From CAVPHV01 sp963821095 (GTDB lineage: Bacteria > Actinomycetota > Acidimicrobiia > Spongiisociales > UBA5794): 64,000 nt of DNA. Positions 57,639 through 64,000 of this stretch are shown piece after piece (position 1 is the stretch's first letter; each line of letters opens with the position of its first letter). Location of the stretch: positions 8,676 through 72,675 of the forward strand of contig CAWGCJ010000014.1 of the NCBI GenBank assembly GCA_963821095.1. The letters run 5' to 3'. The notes beneath the pieces were generated by a model that searched no databases, had not been told where the DNA came from, and was given only the letters and a program-made list of their open reading frames with translations. The translations under genes were made by a program, and so were the position numbers.

Positions 57639-58493
57639 ATGTCTGATCCAAGCAGCTCTACAGCGTCAGCGCCGGCTTCCTCCGGAAACCTCGGGCCGGG
57701 TTTTGATGTGTTGGCGCTGGCCTTGGAATTGAGGTGTCGGGTCGAGGCGGTGCCGGCCGACGCCTGGATCATCCACCAGGACGGCTCGAGCTATGAGCCG
57801 AGCGGCGACGACATGGTGCGGCGGGCCGTCGAGGCTGCGGTTGATCAGCCAATGGAGCTGTCGATCGTCAATGACATCCCGCGTTCGCGTGGATTGGGTT
57901 CGAGCTCAGCGGTAACGACTGCGGCGGCCGCCGCGGCGGTGCGCGCCGTGGGCCGAACCCCAGACTCCGCCCTGCTGTTCGACATCGTGGCTGCGCTCGA
58001 AGGCCATGCCGATAACGCCGCGGCCGCGGTATACGGTGGCCTGGTTGTCGTCAGCGAGGACACGTGGCGACGGTTTGAGATTTCGCCGAAGCTCGAGGTC
58101 ATCGTCGGCATTCCCGACGCACGACTTCGCACCTCAGAAGCACGCTCGGTGTTGTCGGCCGAGGTCAGCCGCTGGGCTGCGGCGCGGAACCTCGGACGCT
58201 TGGCGTTCCTACTCGAAGGGCTGCGTTCTGCCGATCCGGATGCGTTGGACGCTGCCGCCGGCGACGAACTCCACGAGTTACCGCGCCAGCACCTTTCGCC
58301 GATCACCGCGGAACTGATGGATGCTGCCCGCCGTGCCGGTGCGCTCCATGCCGCCTGGAGTGGTGCCGGTCCGACGGCCATCGCTTTTGCGACGGCTGAT
58401 GGCGTCGACTCGGTGATCGTCGCCATGGAGGAGACCCTCGGTGGCCAGGGCACCGTCCGCCGCCTTGACGTCGCCACCGAAGGTTGGGCCTAA
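57639..58493 (+). CDS. thrB: Homoserine kinase
   Basis: 284-residue GHMP kinase that phosphorylates homoserine on the way to threonine. The N-terminal APASSGNLGPGFDVLALAL, the ATP loop IPRSRGLGSSSAVTTAAAAAAVRA, EGHADNAAAAVYGGLVVVSED and the C-terminal AWSGAGPTAIAFAT are all diagnostic for ThrB. No thrA, thrC or hom neighbours are seen. TAGAAT eight bases before the ATG suggests leaderless expression. It overlaps the phosphatase stop by four bases, convergently. Confidence 0.9.
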   Translation: MSDPSSSTASAPASSGNLGPGFDVLALALELRCRVEAVPADAWIIHQDGSSYEPSGDDMVRRAVEAAVDQPMELSIVNDIPRSRGLGSSSAVTTAAAAAAVRAVGRTPDSALLFDIVAALEGHADNAAAAVYGGLVVVSEDTWRRFEISPKLEVIVGIPDARLRTSEARSVLSAEVSRWAAARNLGRLAFLLEGLRSADPDALDAAAGDELHELPRQHLSPITAELMDAARRAGALHAAWSGAGPTAIAFATADGVDSVIVAMEETLGGQGTVRRLDVATEGWA

Positions 58494-58918
58494 TCCGCCC
58501 ATTCTTGAGCTCGGATTGCTAGGGCTTGCGTGATCTCGTCGCGGACGCGGCGGTAGTTGTCATCGTCGAGTCCGTAGGGGTCGTCGATCGATCCGCCGTC
58601 GGGATCGAGCAGGAGGATCCTTGCCGACCACTCGGGTCGTAGGGCGCACAGCCGGTCGCGATGGCCCTCGGTCATGCAGTAGATGAGGTCCGGGTCGTCT
58701 GTGATGGCGGTGAAGACGTCCTGCGAAATGTGGCCGGTGATGTCGATCCCAACTTCCGCCATCATCCTCTGAGCCGCCGACGACGCGGGTCGGCCCGGGA
58801 GTCCGCCGGTGGCGGCGCTGGCGAAGGAGATGCCGGGCTGGGCATAACGTGTCGCGGCCAGTGCTTCGGCCATCGGAGAGCGGCAGATGTTGCCGGTACA
58901 GACAAACAGGACGTGCAT
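58490..58918 (-). CDS. Low-molecular-weight protein-tyrosine-phosphatase
   Basis: 142 residues. The P-loop FVCTGNICRSPMAEA has the catalytic CxxxxxR(S); the acid Asp lies in GGSIDDPYGLDDDNYR near the C-terminus. It could dephosphorylate proteins or act as an arsenate-reductase relative, but DPY favours a phosphatase. It lacks obvious capsule-gene context. ATG follows GTAGGGAGGGTGC. Probably co-transcribed with the hydrolase gene ending nine bases upstream. Confidence 0.9.
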   Translation of the reverse strand: MHVLFVCTGNICRSPMAEALAATRYAQPGISFASAATGGLPGRPASSAAQRMMAEVGIDITGHISQDVFTAITDDPDLIYCMTEGHRDRLCALRPEWSARILLLDPDGGSIDDPYGLDDDNYRRVRDEITQALAIRAQEWAD

Positions 58919-58927
58919 GCACCCTCC

Positions 58928-59662
58928 CTACACCAGGCTGCGATCCGCGGCTGCCGCAATGAGAGCGTCGAACAGCGCCAACGACGCGGCATCCCTCGTG
59001 TCCCCCAGGTACTCGGGGTGCCACTGAACCGCTAGCAGTGGCCAAGCGGGGTCTTCGTATTGGATGGCTTCGATGACACCATCGTCCGCCCACCCAACCG
59101 CGGTGAACCCCGGGGCCAGATCCCGCACGGCTTGATGGTGAATCGAGTTGACCATGACGTCGTTGCTCCCGACGACCTCGGCGACTCTGCACCCCGGCGT
59201 CAGCTCGACCCGCTGGTGCCCCTCGTAGACCAGGGGTCCGGCGGCACGGTGAGCCGTTCCGACCTCGGTGGGAATGTCCTCGATGAGGGTTCCTCCGAAG
59301 GCGACGTTGAGGAGCTGGAGGCCGCGGCAGATTGCGAGCGTGGGGAGACGGCGGCGGGCCGCTTCCTTGGCGAGCTCGATCTCGAACTCGTCTCGATCAG
59401 TGCTCATGTCGTACATCGTGTCGATGGCGTTGCCGCCATACCGATGGGGTTCGATGTCGCCCCCGCCGGTGAAGACGAGGCCGTCGACACGATCGAGCAC
59501 GGTGAGAATGGCCTTTCGGGGGACGGGACCAAGCAACACGGGGATGCCACCGGCCCGCACCACGGAGTCGAAGTAGGTGCGCTCTACGGTGTGGGCGTGT
59601 GATTCTCCGGCGGCCGATGTGATGGCCCGGGGACGCGTGGTGATCCCAATCACAGGTTGCAT
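58928..59662 (-). CDS. Class I glutamine amidotransferase-like gamma-glutamyl hydrolase (peptidase C26, PuuD-like)
   Basis: 244 residues. PVIGITTRPRAITSAAGESH, LVFTGGGDIEPHRYGG (oxyanion region), the nucleophile in LAICRGLQLLNVAFGG (CRG), EGHQRVELTPG, VNSIHHQAVRDLAPGF, and the catalytic His/Glu in AVQWHPEYLGDT make a complete C26 triad. PuuD relatives hydrolyse gamma-glutamyl-GABA or similar compounds. Start ATG 59662, with TAACAT seven bases upstream; an in-frame stretch back to 59860 lacks family similarity. Neighbouring phosphatase follows on the same strand. Confidence 0.9.
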   Translation of the reverse strand: MQPVIGITTRPRAITSAAGESHAHTVERTYFDSVVRAGGIPVLLGPVPRKAILTVLDRVDGLVFTGGGDIEPHRYGGNAIDTMYDMSTDRDEFEIELAKEAARRRLPTLAICRGLQLLNVAFGGTLIEDIPTEVGTAHRAAGPLVYEGHQRVELTPGCRVAEVVGSNDVMVNSIHHQAVRDLAPGFTAVGWADDGVIEAIQYEDPAWPLLAVQWHPEYLGDTRDAASLALFDALIAAAADRSLV

Positions 59663-60013
59663 CCAAGCGATGTTACCGACTCCGGTGAAACCCAAGACCG
59701 TGTACCCCGCCTGGCGGGCGCGTGACGGCGCCTGCTCCGAACGGCCGACCGCGGTGACGACGCCGGCCGGCCATTGTGGACACGTCGATCGAATTTGGTG
59801 GTCCGCTGAGACCCCAATGACGAGGACCAGCCGCAGCAGAATCTCCCACTCTGTGGTCACGTGCGGCGTTCCTCGAGGCGCGTCGTGAGCGCCGAAGCAG
59901 CGTAGCGGCTTGCGAATGTGCGCAGGGTCCGCGAACCTATGAGCGCTGCGTCACCCGCTGGTTGCATGGTGACGCCGTATTTCTGTACGACGTCCCCCGA
60001 TTTTGAGGTATGC
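59663..60013. other. Non-coding region upstream of bS22 and the C26 hydrolase
   Basis: About 350 bases between two divergent starts with no convincing gene. The minus-strand frame of the hydrolase is open here but unlike the family. A -10-like TAACAT (59670-59675) serves the hydrolase. An AT-richer stretch near 59977-60012 (GTATTTCTGTACGACG ... ATTTTGAGGTATGC) precedes bS22 and includes its GAGG ribosome-binding site. Nothing else recognised. Confidence 0.35.
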
Positions 60014-60106
60014 ATGGGTTCGCTGGTCAAGAAGCGGCGCAAGAAGATGAGCAAGCACAAGTACCGGAAGCGCCTCAAGGCGAACCGGCATAAGCGCAAG
60101 CGCTGA
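60014..60106 (+). CDS. 30S ribosomal protein bS22 (AURKAIP1/COX24-domain small protein)
   Basis: 30 residues: MGSLVKKRRKKMSKHKYRKR then LKANRHKRKR. This is the actinobacterial bS22 protein found near the decoding site in mycobacterial ribosomes and related to mitochondrial mS38. The GSxVKKRRKKMSKHKYRK core is nearly invariant. GAGG lies five bases before the ATG. It is shorter than many gene callers accept and is easily missed. It supports an actinobacterial origin for the window. Confidence 0.9.
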   Translation: MGSLVKKRRKKMSKHKYRKRLKANRHKRKR

Positions 60107-60191
60107 TTCGGCCGGCCCCCGACTCGGGGTCGTCGTCCATAACTCCCGGCCCGTCTGAGGACGCGCCATCACCATGTCCCGTGGTGGATTT

Positions 60192-60323
60192 GGCGCGCCG
60201 TCTAGCGTGGTGGGTGGCGTTCGCTACAGACGGACGGCGCGCCGTCCAGCGTGGAAGGTGGCGTTCGCTACAGACGGACGGCGCGCCGTCCAGCGTGGTG
60301 GGTGGCGTTCGCTACAGACGGAC
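60192..60323. repeat. Three tandem copies of a 44-bp unit with internal palindrome
   Basis: Units at 60192-60235, 60236-60279 and 60280-60323 are nearly identical; the first differs at position 12 (T for C) and the middle reads GGAAGG for GGTGGG. Each begins GGCGCGCCGT and ends CTACAGACGGAC. At the two junctions the perfect 16-bp palindrome GGACGGCGCGCCGTCC arises (60232-60247 and 60276-60291). The third copy runs into the 3' end of the CopD-like gene and supplies its stop codon, so the array is the transcribed 3' flank of that gene. Confidence 0.9.
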
Positions 60324-60704
60324 GGCGGCGCCGACGATGGCGATGCTGACCACGAGGATCACTGCCTGGATGATGCCGCGTACCGCCGGAGAGGTCCGCT
60401 TTGCAGTGAGTTGGTGCAGTAGGGCCAGCCCGGCGGCGAGGATCACGAGTCCGACCTTGAGTTCGAGCCGGTCGTTGGACCAGGGGATGTTGAGGCGGCT
60501 CACCTGCCAGACACCAGTAACGACGGCCACGGCCATGGCGACCCACGACACCACGCCAAACCGGCGCGCCATGACCTGGAGCAGAGGCCGTTCGGCGCCG
60601 GCACGGCGCAGGGCGGTGACCAAGGCCCCAAGCATGATGAGCCCGCCCACCCAAACTGAGGCGGCAATGATGTGGATCCACAGCAGTAGTTGGTCGGCGG
60701 TCAT
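60312..60704 (-). CDS. CopD-like four-helix membrane protein
   Basis: 130 residues, four helices: LLLWIHIIAASVWVGGLIMLGALVTAL (the CopD pattern HxxAAxxWxGG), FGVVSWVAMAVAVVTGVWQV, LKVGLVILAAGLALLHQLTA and the C-terminal AVILVVSIAIVGAAVRL. The domain occurs in copper-resistance CopD and related putative membrane haem or copper proteins; copper transport is only inferred. TAACCT six bases before the ATG (leaderless). The last codons and the stop lie inside the 44-bp tandem repeat. Confidence 0.78.
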   Translation of the reverse strand: MTADQLLLWIHIIAASVWVGGLIMLGALVTALRRAGAERPLLQVMARRFGVVSWVAMAVAVVTGVWQVSRLNIPWSNDRLELKVGLVILAAGLALLHQLTAKRTSPAVRGIIQAVILVVSIAIVGAAVRL

Positions 60705-60821
60705 GTAGCGAGGTTAGGGCGGCGGGAGCGGAGGAATAGGGTCGGCGCGGCCGCTCTGCCACATATGGTGTCGGAGTAGCGCGCATACAGTCCGCCGATC
60801 CGGAGCCGATGAGAAGACCCA

Positions 60822-62381
60822 ATGGATCGAGAGCAGCCCGCCACAGTCGACCCGGCTCCTTCCCACCGGCGCTGGGCGGTGCCCGTCGCCATTGTCGCGC
60901 TGGTCGTCATCATGGTGGGTGCTGTTGCCTCGGTGATCTACGTCGGAAGCAAACCCAGCGATGACGCCGTCGCTGCCGTCACGGTGCCTGGAGCCGCGAC
61001 GGAACCCGTCCGCGTGGTTCCCGGCCTCGGGAAGTTGACCTGGACCAAGCTGGAGGGCCCGGCGGCCGAGTTTGGGCAGGCGGGAACGCAGATCACGTTC
61101 AGCCCGGAGGACGGCTATCGCCTCTTCAGCGGGTCGGACCGGGTCGCATGGGAGTCGGCTGATGGTCTGGACTGGACGCTCCGGAACGTCCCGCAGGGTT
61201 TTGGTGACTTCGCCTTCGAACATGTGGGGTCTGGGGCCTACGCCATGGGCGCCAGCACCGACGGCCGTCAAACGTTGGCGAGATGGGCTGCGGATCACTG
61301 GGTGGTGGTGGACGACTTCGGACCGATCACCGAAACTATCGGGATCGTGTGGAGATTCCAGTTTGATGAACCGGTGGTGCAAGTCGATGATGCGGCACTG
61401 GCCTACGTGCGTTTGTACGGCGAATTGCCGTGGGGCGAGATCTACGGGTACTTCCAGCGGTCGAACTGCACCGACGAGTGCCCGCAGAAGTCACCAAAAG
61501 CGAAGTGGGACCCGACCGCGCAGAGACTGCTTCTTCTTCACCCTTTCGACGAGACCCCTGTCGCATCGCTGAGGATCGACGTCGCTGGCGACACCGCGAC
61601 GCTCGTGGATATCGAGACCCAGGAGGTCGTGCACGAGGTTGTCGGCACCGCCGGGATGCCCATCCACGACATCGTGGATGCCCTCCAGAGCGAAGCTCCC
61701 ACACGCCGGTATGTTCAGTTCCAGGGGAATCTCGTCAGCAACTCCGGGGGTGGGTTTGTGTACCTGCGTCCGCCGTGGAACACCGGACCGCCAAGGTTCA
61801 CCGGACCGGCGATATTCGCAGCCCCGGACGGCAGTGGCTTCGTTGCTTACGAGGTGAAGTACGACGAGTCGACCGACCCTGTAGACCGGGACGTTGTGAC
61901 CGAGGTTCGAACTTGGACCTCAGAGGATGCGATCGAATGGACCGAGGCGTCAGCGCCACCGTTCCCGTATCCCTGGGCCGGAAGTGTGATCCTGTGGTCC
62001 CGCCCCGGGGCGATCGTTGCAGAGTTCTTCCCCAGCAACCGGGGTGCCAGGTCCCCCGGACGGCAACTGTGGGAGTCACCCGACGGAGTTGTCTGGACGG
62101 AGCGGCCGGCCCCTCCGATCGCGGTCCCCGTACGAGGGATGGAATTCGGGTACGCAACGTCCGAGCGCGTTGAAGACTTGCCGTCGAGTGGGCGGTGGTC
62201 CTGGCGCTACTGGGTGCTGGGTGATGGTGATGCCTGGGTCGAGGTTGTGGCGCCACCGGCCCAACCCGTACCGGTGGGTGACGGCGGCTACGCATGGAAC
62301 CACGAAGTGGGATCCAACATGTACTGGGGCTACGGCGACGCCTCGAGCACCCATCTGTGGGTCGGTCGCTTCGAGTCCTGA
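60822..62381 (+). CDS. Membrane-anchored protein with sialidase-like (Asp-box-type) repeats
   Basis: 519 residues. One N-terminal helix (WAVPVAIVALVVIMVGAVASVIYVG, about 18-42) leads to an external domain. Repeated short motifs ending in -xWT occur: AWESADGLDWTLR, TWTSEDAIEWTEA and WESPDGVVWTERP. They resemble the S-x-D-G-x-x-W Asp-box turns of sialidase/BNR propellers, so a beta-propeller is likely. Two Cys in NCTDEC may form a disulfide. No specific function. The 3' end overlaps the convergent membrane-protein gene by 52 bases. Confidence 0.7.
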   Translation: MDREQPATVDPAPSHRRWAVPVAIVALVVIMVGAVASVIYVGSKPSDDAVAAVTVPGAATEPVRVVPGLGKLTWTKLEGPAAEFGQAGTQITFSPEDGYRLFSGSDRVAWESADGLDWTLRNVPQGFGDFAFEHVGSGAYAMGASTDGRQTLARWAADHWVVVDDFGPITETIGIVWRFQFDEPVVQVDDAALAYVRLYGELPWGEIYGYFQRSNCTDECPQKSPKAKWDPTAQRLLLLHPFDETPVASLRIDVAGDTATLVDIETQEVVHEVVGTAGMPIHDIVDALQSEAPTRRYVQFQGNLVSNSGGGFVYLRPPWNTGPPRFTGPAIFAAPDGSGFVAYEVKYDESTDPVDRDVVTEVRTWTSEDAIEWTEASAPPFPYPWAGSVILWSRPGAIVAEFFPSNRGARSPGRQLWESPDGVVWTERPAPPIAVPVRGMEFGYATSERVEDLPSSGRWSWRYWVLGDGDAWVEVVAPPAQPVPVGDGGYAWNHEVGSNMYWGYGDASSTHLWVGRFES

Positions 62382-63199
62382 TCCGAGGGGCGCGACACCA
62401 GGGGACGTACCAGTCGAATGGTGGCCACACCGGCGATAGCGGCGATTGCCGGTGTCAGCGCCACCGCGCCGCCGTCCGCCATCACCATGCTCCCTGCGAC
62501 GATTGAGAAGGCGGTTCCGATTCGAGCCAGGTTGACACGCCTCGGGTCGATCATTGCCCGACCTGCATCGGTCCGGGTCGTGACTCGACGGACCGGAACA
62601 GCGACCACAGCAGCAACGACCGTTGCCACGATCAGCGCGATTGTGGTCGTCGAGGGCGCTCCTAGGGTCGGCGTTGCTCCCGAGATGACGGCACCGCCCA
62701 CTGAGGCGAATGCAAAACTGGTGGCGATCAACGAGCTCTTCGGTGGCCGGACCACGAGGATGGAGGCGACGAGGAAGAGCGCTGCTCCCCAGGCTTCAGG
62801 CCGGGTTCCGGCGTAGGCCGCGGCGAGACCGAGGACGACGATATCCGCCGGGCGCAGGCGGGAGCCGACGGTCCCCGCCGTGACCCGGGCGCTCATCAAG
62901 ATAACCGCCGCGATGGCCGCGGCCGGTGGACCGAGCACGGCCGCGGCGACGGCAGCAAGAAGCAGAGCAATGGCGGCGGACGACGGGTGGTCTGGATCGA
63001 GTTCACGTGCGATTGCCCACGCCAGGAACACGCCGACCCCGACGGCTCCTGCCGCAAGAAGGTCGAAGGCGTCGCCTTCGACCCACTGGAGGATCAAGGC
63101 CCCCACAGTTCCCAGCATTGCCCCGATCATCACAAGGCGGTTCGAGGCAAGGCTCGGGTCGATCGGCCGGCCAATCCCGGTGCGGGAGTATGGGTTCAT
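62330..63199 (-). CDS. Polytopic membrane protein, function unknown
   Basis: 289 residues, about eight hydrophobic segments (for example LVMIGAMLGTVGALILQWVEG, LLAAGAVGVGVFLAWAIARE, AAIALLLAAVAAAVLGPPAAAIAAVILM, STTTIALIVATVVAAVVAVPV). The N- and C-termini are hydrophilic. No recognised family. The ATG overlaps the stop of the upstream TIGR01777 epimerase gene as ATGA, so they form an operon. The last 17 or so codons overlap the convergent propeller gene, which is unusual; the TAG at 62330 is the first in-frame stop. Confidence 0.7.
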   Translation of the reverse strand: MNPYSRTGIGRPIDPSLASNRLVMIGAMLGTVGALILQWVEGDAFDLLAAGAVGVGVFLAWAIARELDPDHPSSAAIALLLAAVAAAVLGPPAAAIAAVILMSARVTAGTVGSRLRPADIVVLGLAAAYAGTRPEAWGAALFLVASILVVRPPKSSLIATSFAFASVGGAVISGATPTLGAPSTTTIALIVATVVAAVVAVPVRRVTTRTDAGRAMIDPRRVNLARIGTAFSIVAGSMVMADGGAVALTPAIAAIAGVATIRLVRPLVSRPSDQDSKRPTHRWVLEASP

Positions 63200-64000
63200 G
63201 TGAGGAGACCACGCAGTGCCGGCGCCAATTCGGGGTCGGCGAACTGATAGCCGTCGGCGTCGAGACGGTGGGGAACCACCCGAGTACTGGAATACCCGAT
63301 CGCCTCGGCCTTCTCGCCACCAAGGGCGAGCCGCACACCGAAGCGAGGCACCGGCAGCTTCGACGGGCGACGCAGTTGACCTGCCAAAGCAGTGGCGAAC
63401 TCGCGCTGGCGCACCGGGGCGGGGGCGACGAGGTTGACGGGTCCGGCGAGGTCGGAGTCGATCAGGTGCGTGATGGCACCGACCACGTCGTTGAGGGTGA
63501 TCCAACTCCACCATTGGCGACCGTCACCGATAGGGCCACCCAGACCGGCCTTGAAGAGGGGAACGAGACGCCGCATCAACTGTGCGTCTCGCGCCAGGAC
63601 AAGTCCGGTGCGGGGGTGGACGACCCTGATGCCGGCGACGCTGGCGGGTGCGGCGGCAGCTTCCCAGTCAATCGTAAGGGCGGCCAAGAAATCGTCGAGC
63701 GGTCCGACTGCGGATTCCTCGGTGAGTAGCTCGTCACCACGATCTCCATAGATGCCAATCGCCGACTGTGAGATGAATACAGCGGGTCGTTCGTCGGCGA
63801 CGGCAAGGCTCTCGGCGAGGAATTGGGTAGTCCCGATGCGGCTGTCATAGATCTCTGCCTTGCGTGCTGTGGTCCAGCGTTTGTCGCCGATGCCGGCACC
63901 CGAGAGGTTGATGACAACGTCGAGGCCCTTGAGAGCTCGTTCGTCGATGGAACCAAGGGAGGGGTCCCATCGGTACTCTGCGGGCGACTCTGTCGGGCGG
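63196..64000 (-). CDS. TIGR01777-family NAD-dependent epimerase/dehydratase-like protein, 5' end beyond the window
   Basis: About 267 residues visible; the N-terminal Rossmann GxxGxxG motif lies past the right edge. Reading in from base 64000 gives LKGLDVVINLSGAGIGDKRW, TARKAEIYDSRIGTTQFLAESLA and VFISQSAIGIYGDRGDELLTEES (the family ASAIGYYG motif), then GIRVVHPRTGLVLARDAQLM, WSWITLNDVVGAITHLID and, at the end, the DUF1731-like C-terminus FGVRLALGGEKAEAIGYSSTRVVPHRL. Members include SulA/YfcH-like proteins of unclear biochemical role. The stop overlaps the start of the next gene (ATGA). Confidence 0.87.
   Translation of the reverse strand, partial: RPTESPAEYRWDPSLGSIDERALKGLDVVINLSGAGIGDKRWTTARKAEIYDSRIGTTQFLAESLAVADERPAVFISQSAIGIYGDRGDELLTEESAVGPLDDFLAALTIDWEAAAAPASVAGIRVVHPRTGLVLARDAQLMRRLVPLFKAGLGGPIGDGRQWWSWITLNDVVGAITHLIDSDLAGPVNLVAPAPVRQREFATALAGQLRRPSKLPVPRFGVRLALGGEKAEAIGYSSTRVVPHRLDADGYQFADPELAPALRGLLT

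Noticed and set aside
59663..59860. N-terminal extension of the C26 hydrolase
   Set aside because: The family starts at PVIGITTRP; the extension has no hydrophobic signal or domain, and TAACAT fits the 59662 start.
60192..60323. CRISPR array
   Set aside because: Units are directly contiguous with no spacers, and no cas genes are present.

Overview
The window is a high-GC chromosomal stretch that reads as an uncultured actinobacterium. An Acidimicrobiia-like lineage is my best guess, but no rRNA is present to confirm it. The reasons are the tiny 30-residue ribosomal protein bS22 (known from Actinobacteria), a PadR regulator paired with inositol-3-phosphate synthase, short-chain-type cis-prenyltransferase, luciferase-like and PPOX-type flavin/F420 families, Thr-rich lipoproteins, and frequent start codons lying 6-10 bases after a TAnnnT -10 box (leaderless transcripts). 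Nearly all of it is ordinary housekeeping and accessory metabolism. There is no rRNA, CRISPR array, phage block or obvious defence island.

Layout. 1-4317: arginine operon argJ(partial)-argB-argR-argG-argH, compact and mostly overlapping, without argD or argF. 4319-6315: palindromic element, a structured non-coding stretch, then a yceI-VOC pair divergent from a MarR regulator with operator-like palindromes between them. 6342-9719: a RetSat/CrtI-like FAD oxidoreductase, a small Cys-rich ORF, and a complete IS3-family element (8247-9719, TG...CA ends, 3-bp ACG duplication). 9878-16077: cupin, hemolysin-III protein, AtuA-family protein, cis-prenyltransferase, GH18-like lipoprotein, histidine phosphatase. 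16320-22407: pyrE, membrane protein, endonuclease IV, a large cyclase/AAA/TPR signalling protein, a decayed flavodoxin-like gene and a small membrane protein. 22550-24264: padR-ino1 operon with an AT-rich inverted-repeat operator. 24374-28786: VanW protein, membrane protein, two flavin proteins, panB. 28862-32924: DUF192 lipoprotein, then the replication/ribosome cluster rpsF-ssb-rpsR-rplI-dnaB closed by a strong terminator.

33137-40305: EamA transporter, an orphan OppD-like ATPase, and a giant FtsX-type permease with two MacB-like ATPases, one carrying an AbrB-like tail. 40309-43168: VOC, dcd, LLM oxidoreductase, KDPG aldolase. 43224-43708: a decayed gene beside tRNA-Gly(CCC) and another palindrome. 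43728-49080: small membrane proteins, thioredoxin-like lipoprotein, PhzF, DinB-fold protein, a HisA-like protein with Asn at the catalytic-base position, alcohol dehydrogenase. 49536-52269: membrane proteins and a B12-binding radical SAM gene broken by a one-base frameshift. 52424-59662: DNA polymerase IV, NnrE, FG-GAP lipoprotein, ABC-2 exporter, thrB, low-MW phosphatase, C26 hydrolase. 60014-64000: bS22, a 3 x 44-bp tandem repeat at the end of a CopD-like gene, a membrane-anchored beta-propeller-like protein, a membrane protein and a partial TIGR01777 epimerase.

The most distinctive structure is a family of five 48-60 bp intergenic palindromes whose arms share GTTYYKGCG. Others are the tandem palindromic repeat at 60192-60323, the FtsX locus with its unusual ATPases, the HisA-like D-to-N protein, and the consistent leaderless-promoter architecture.
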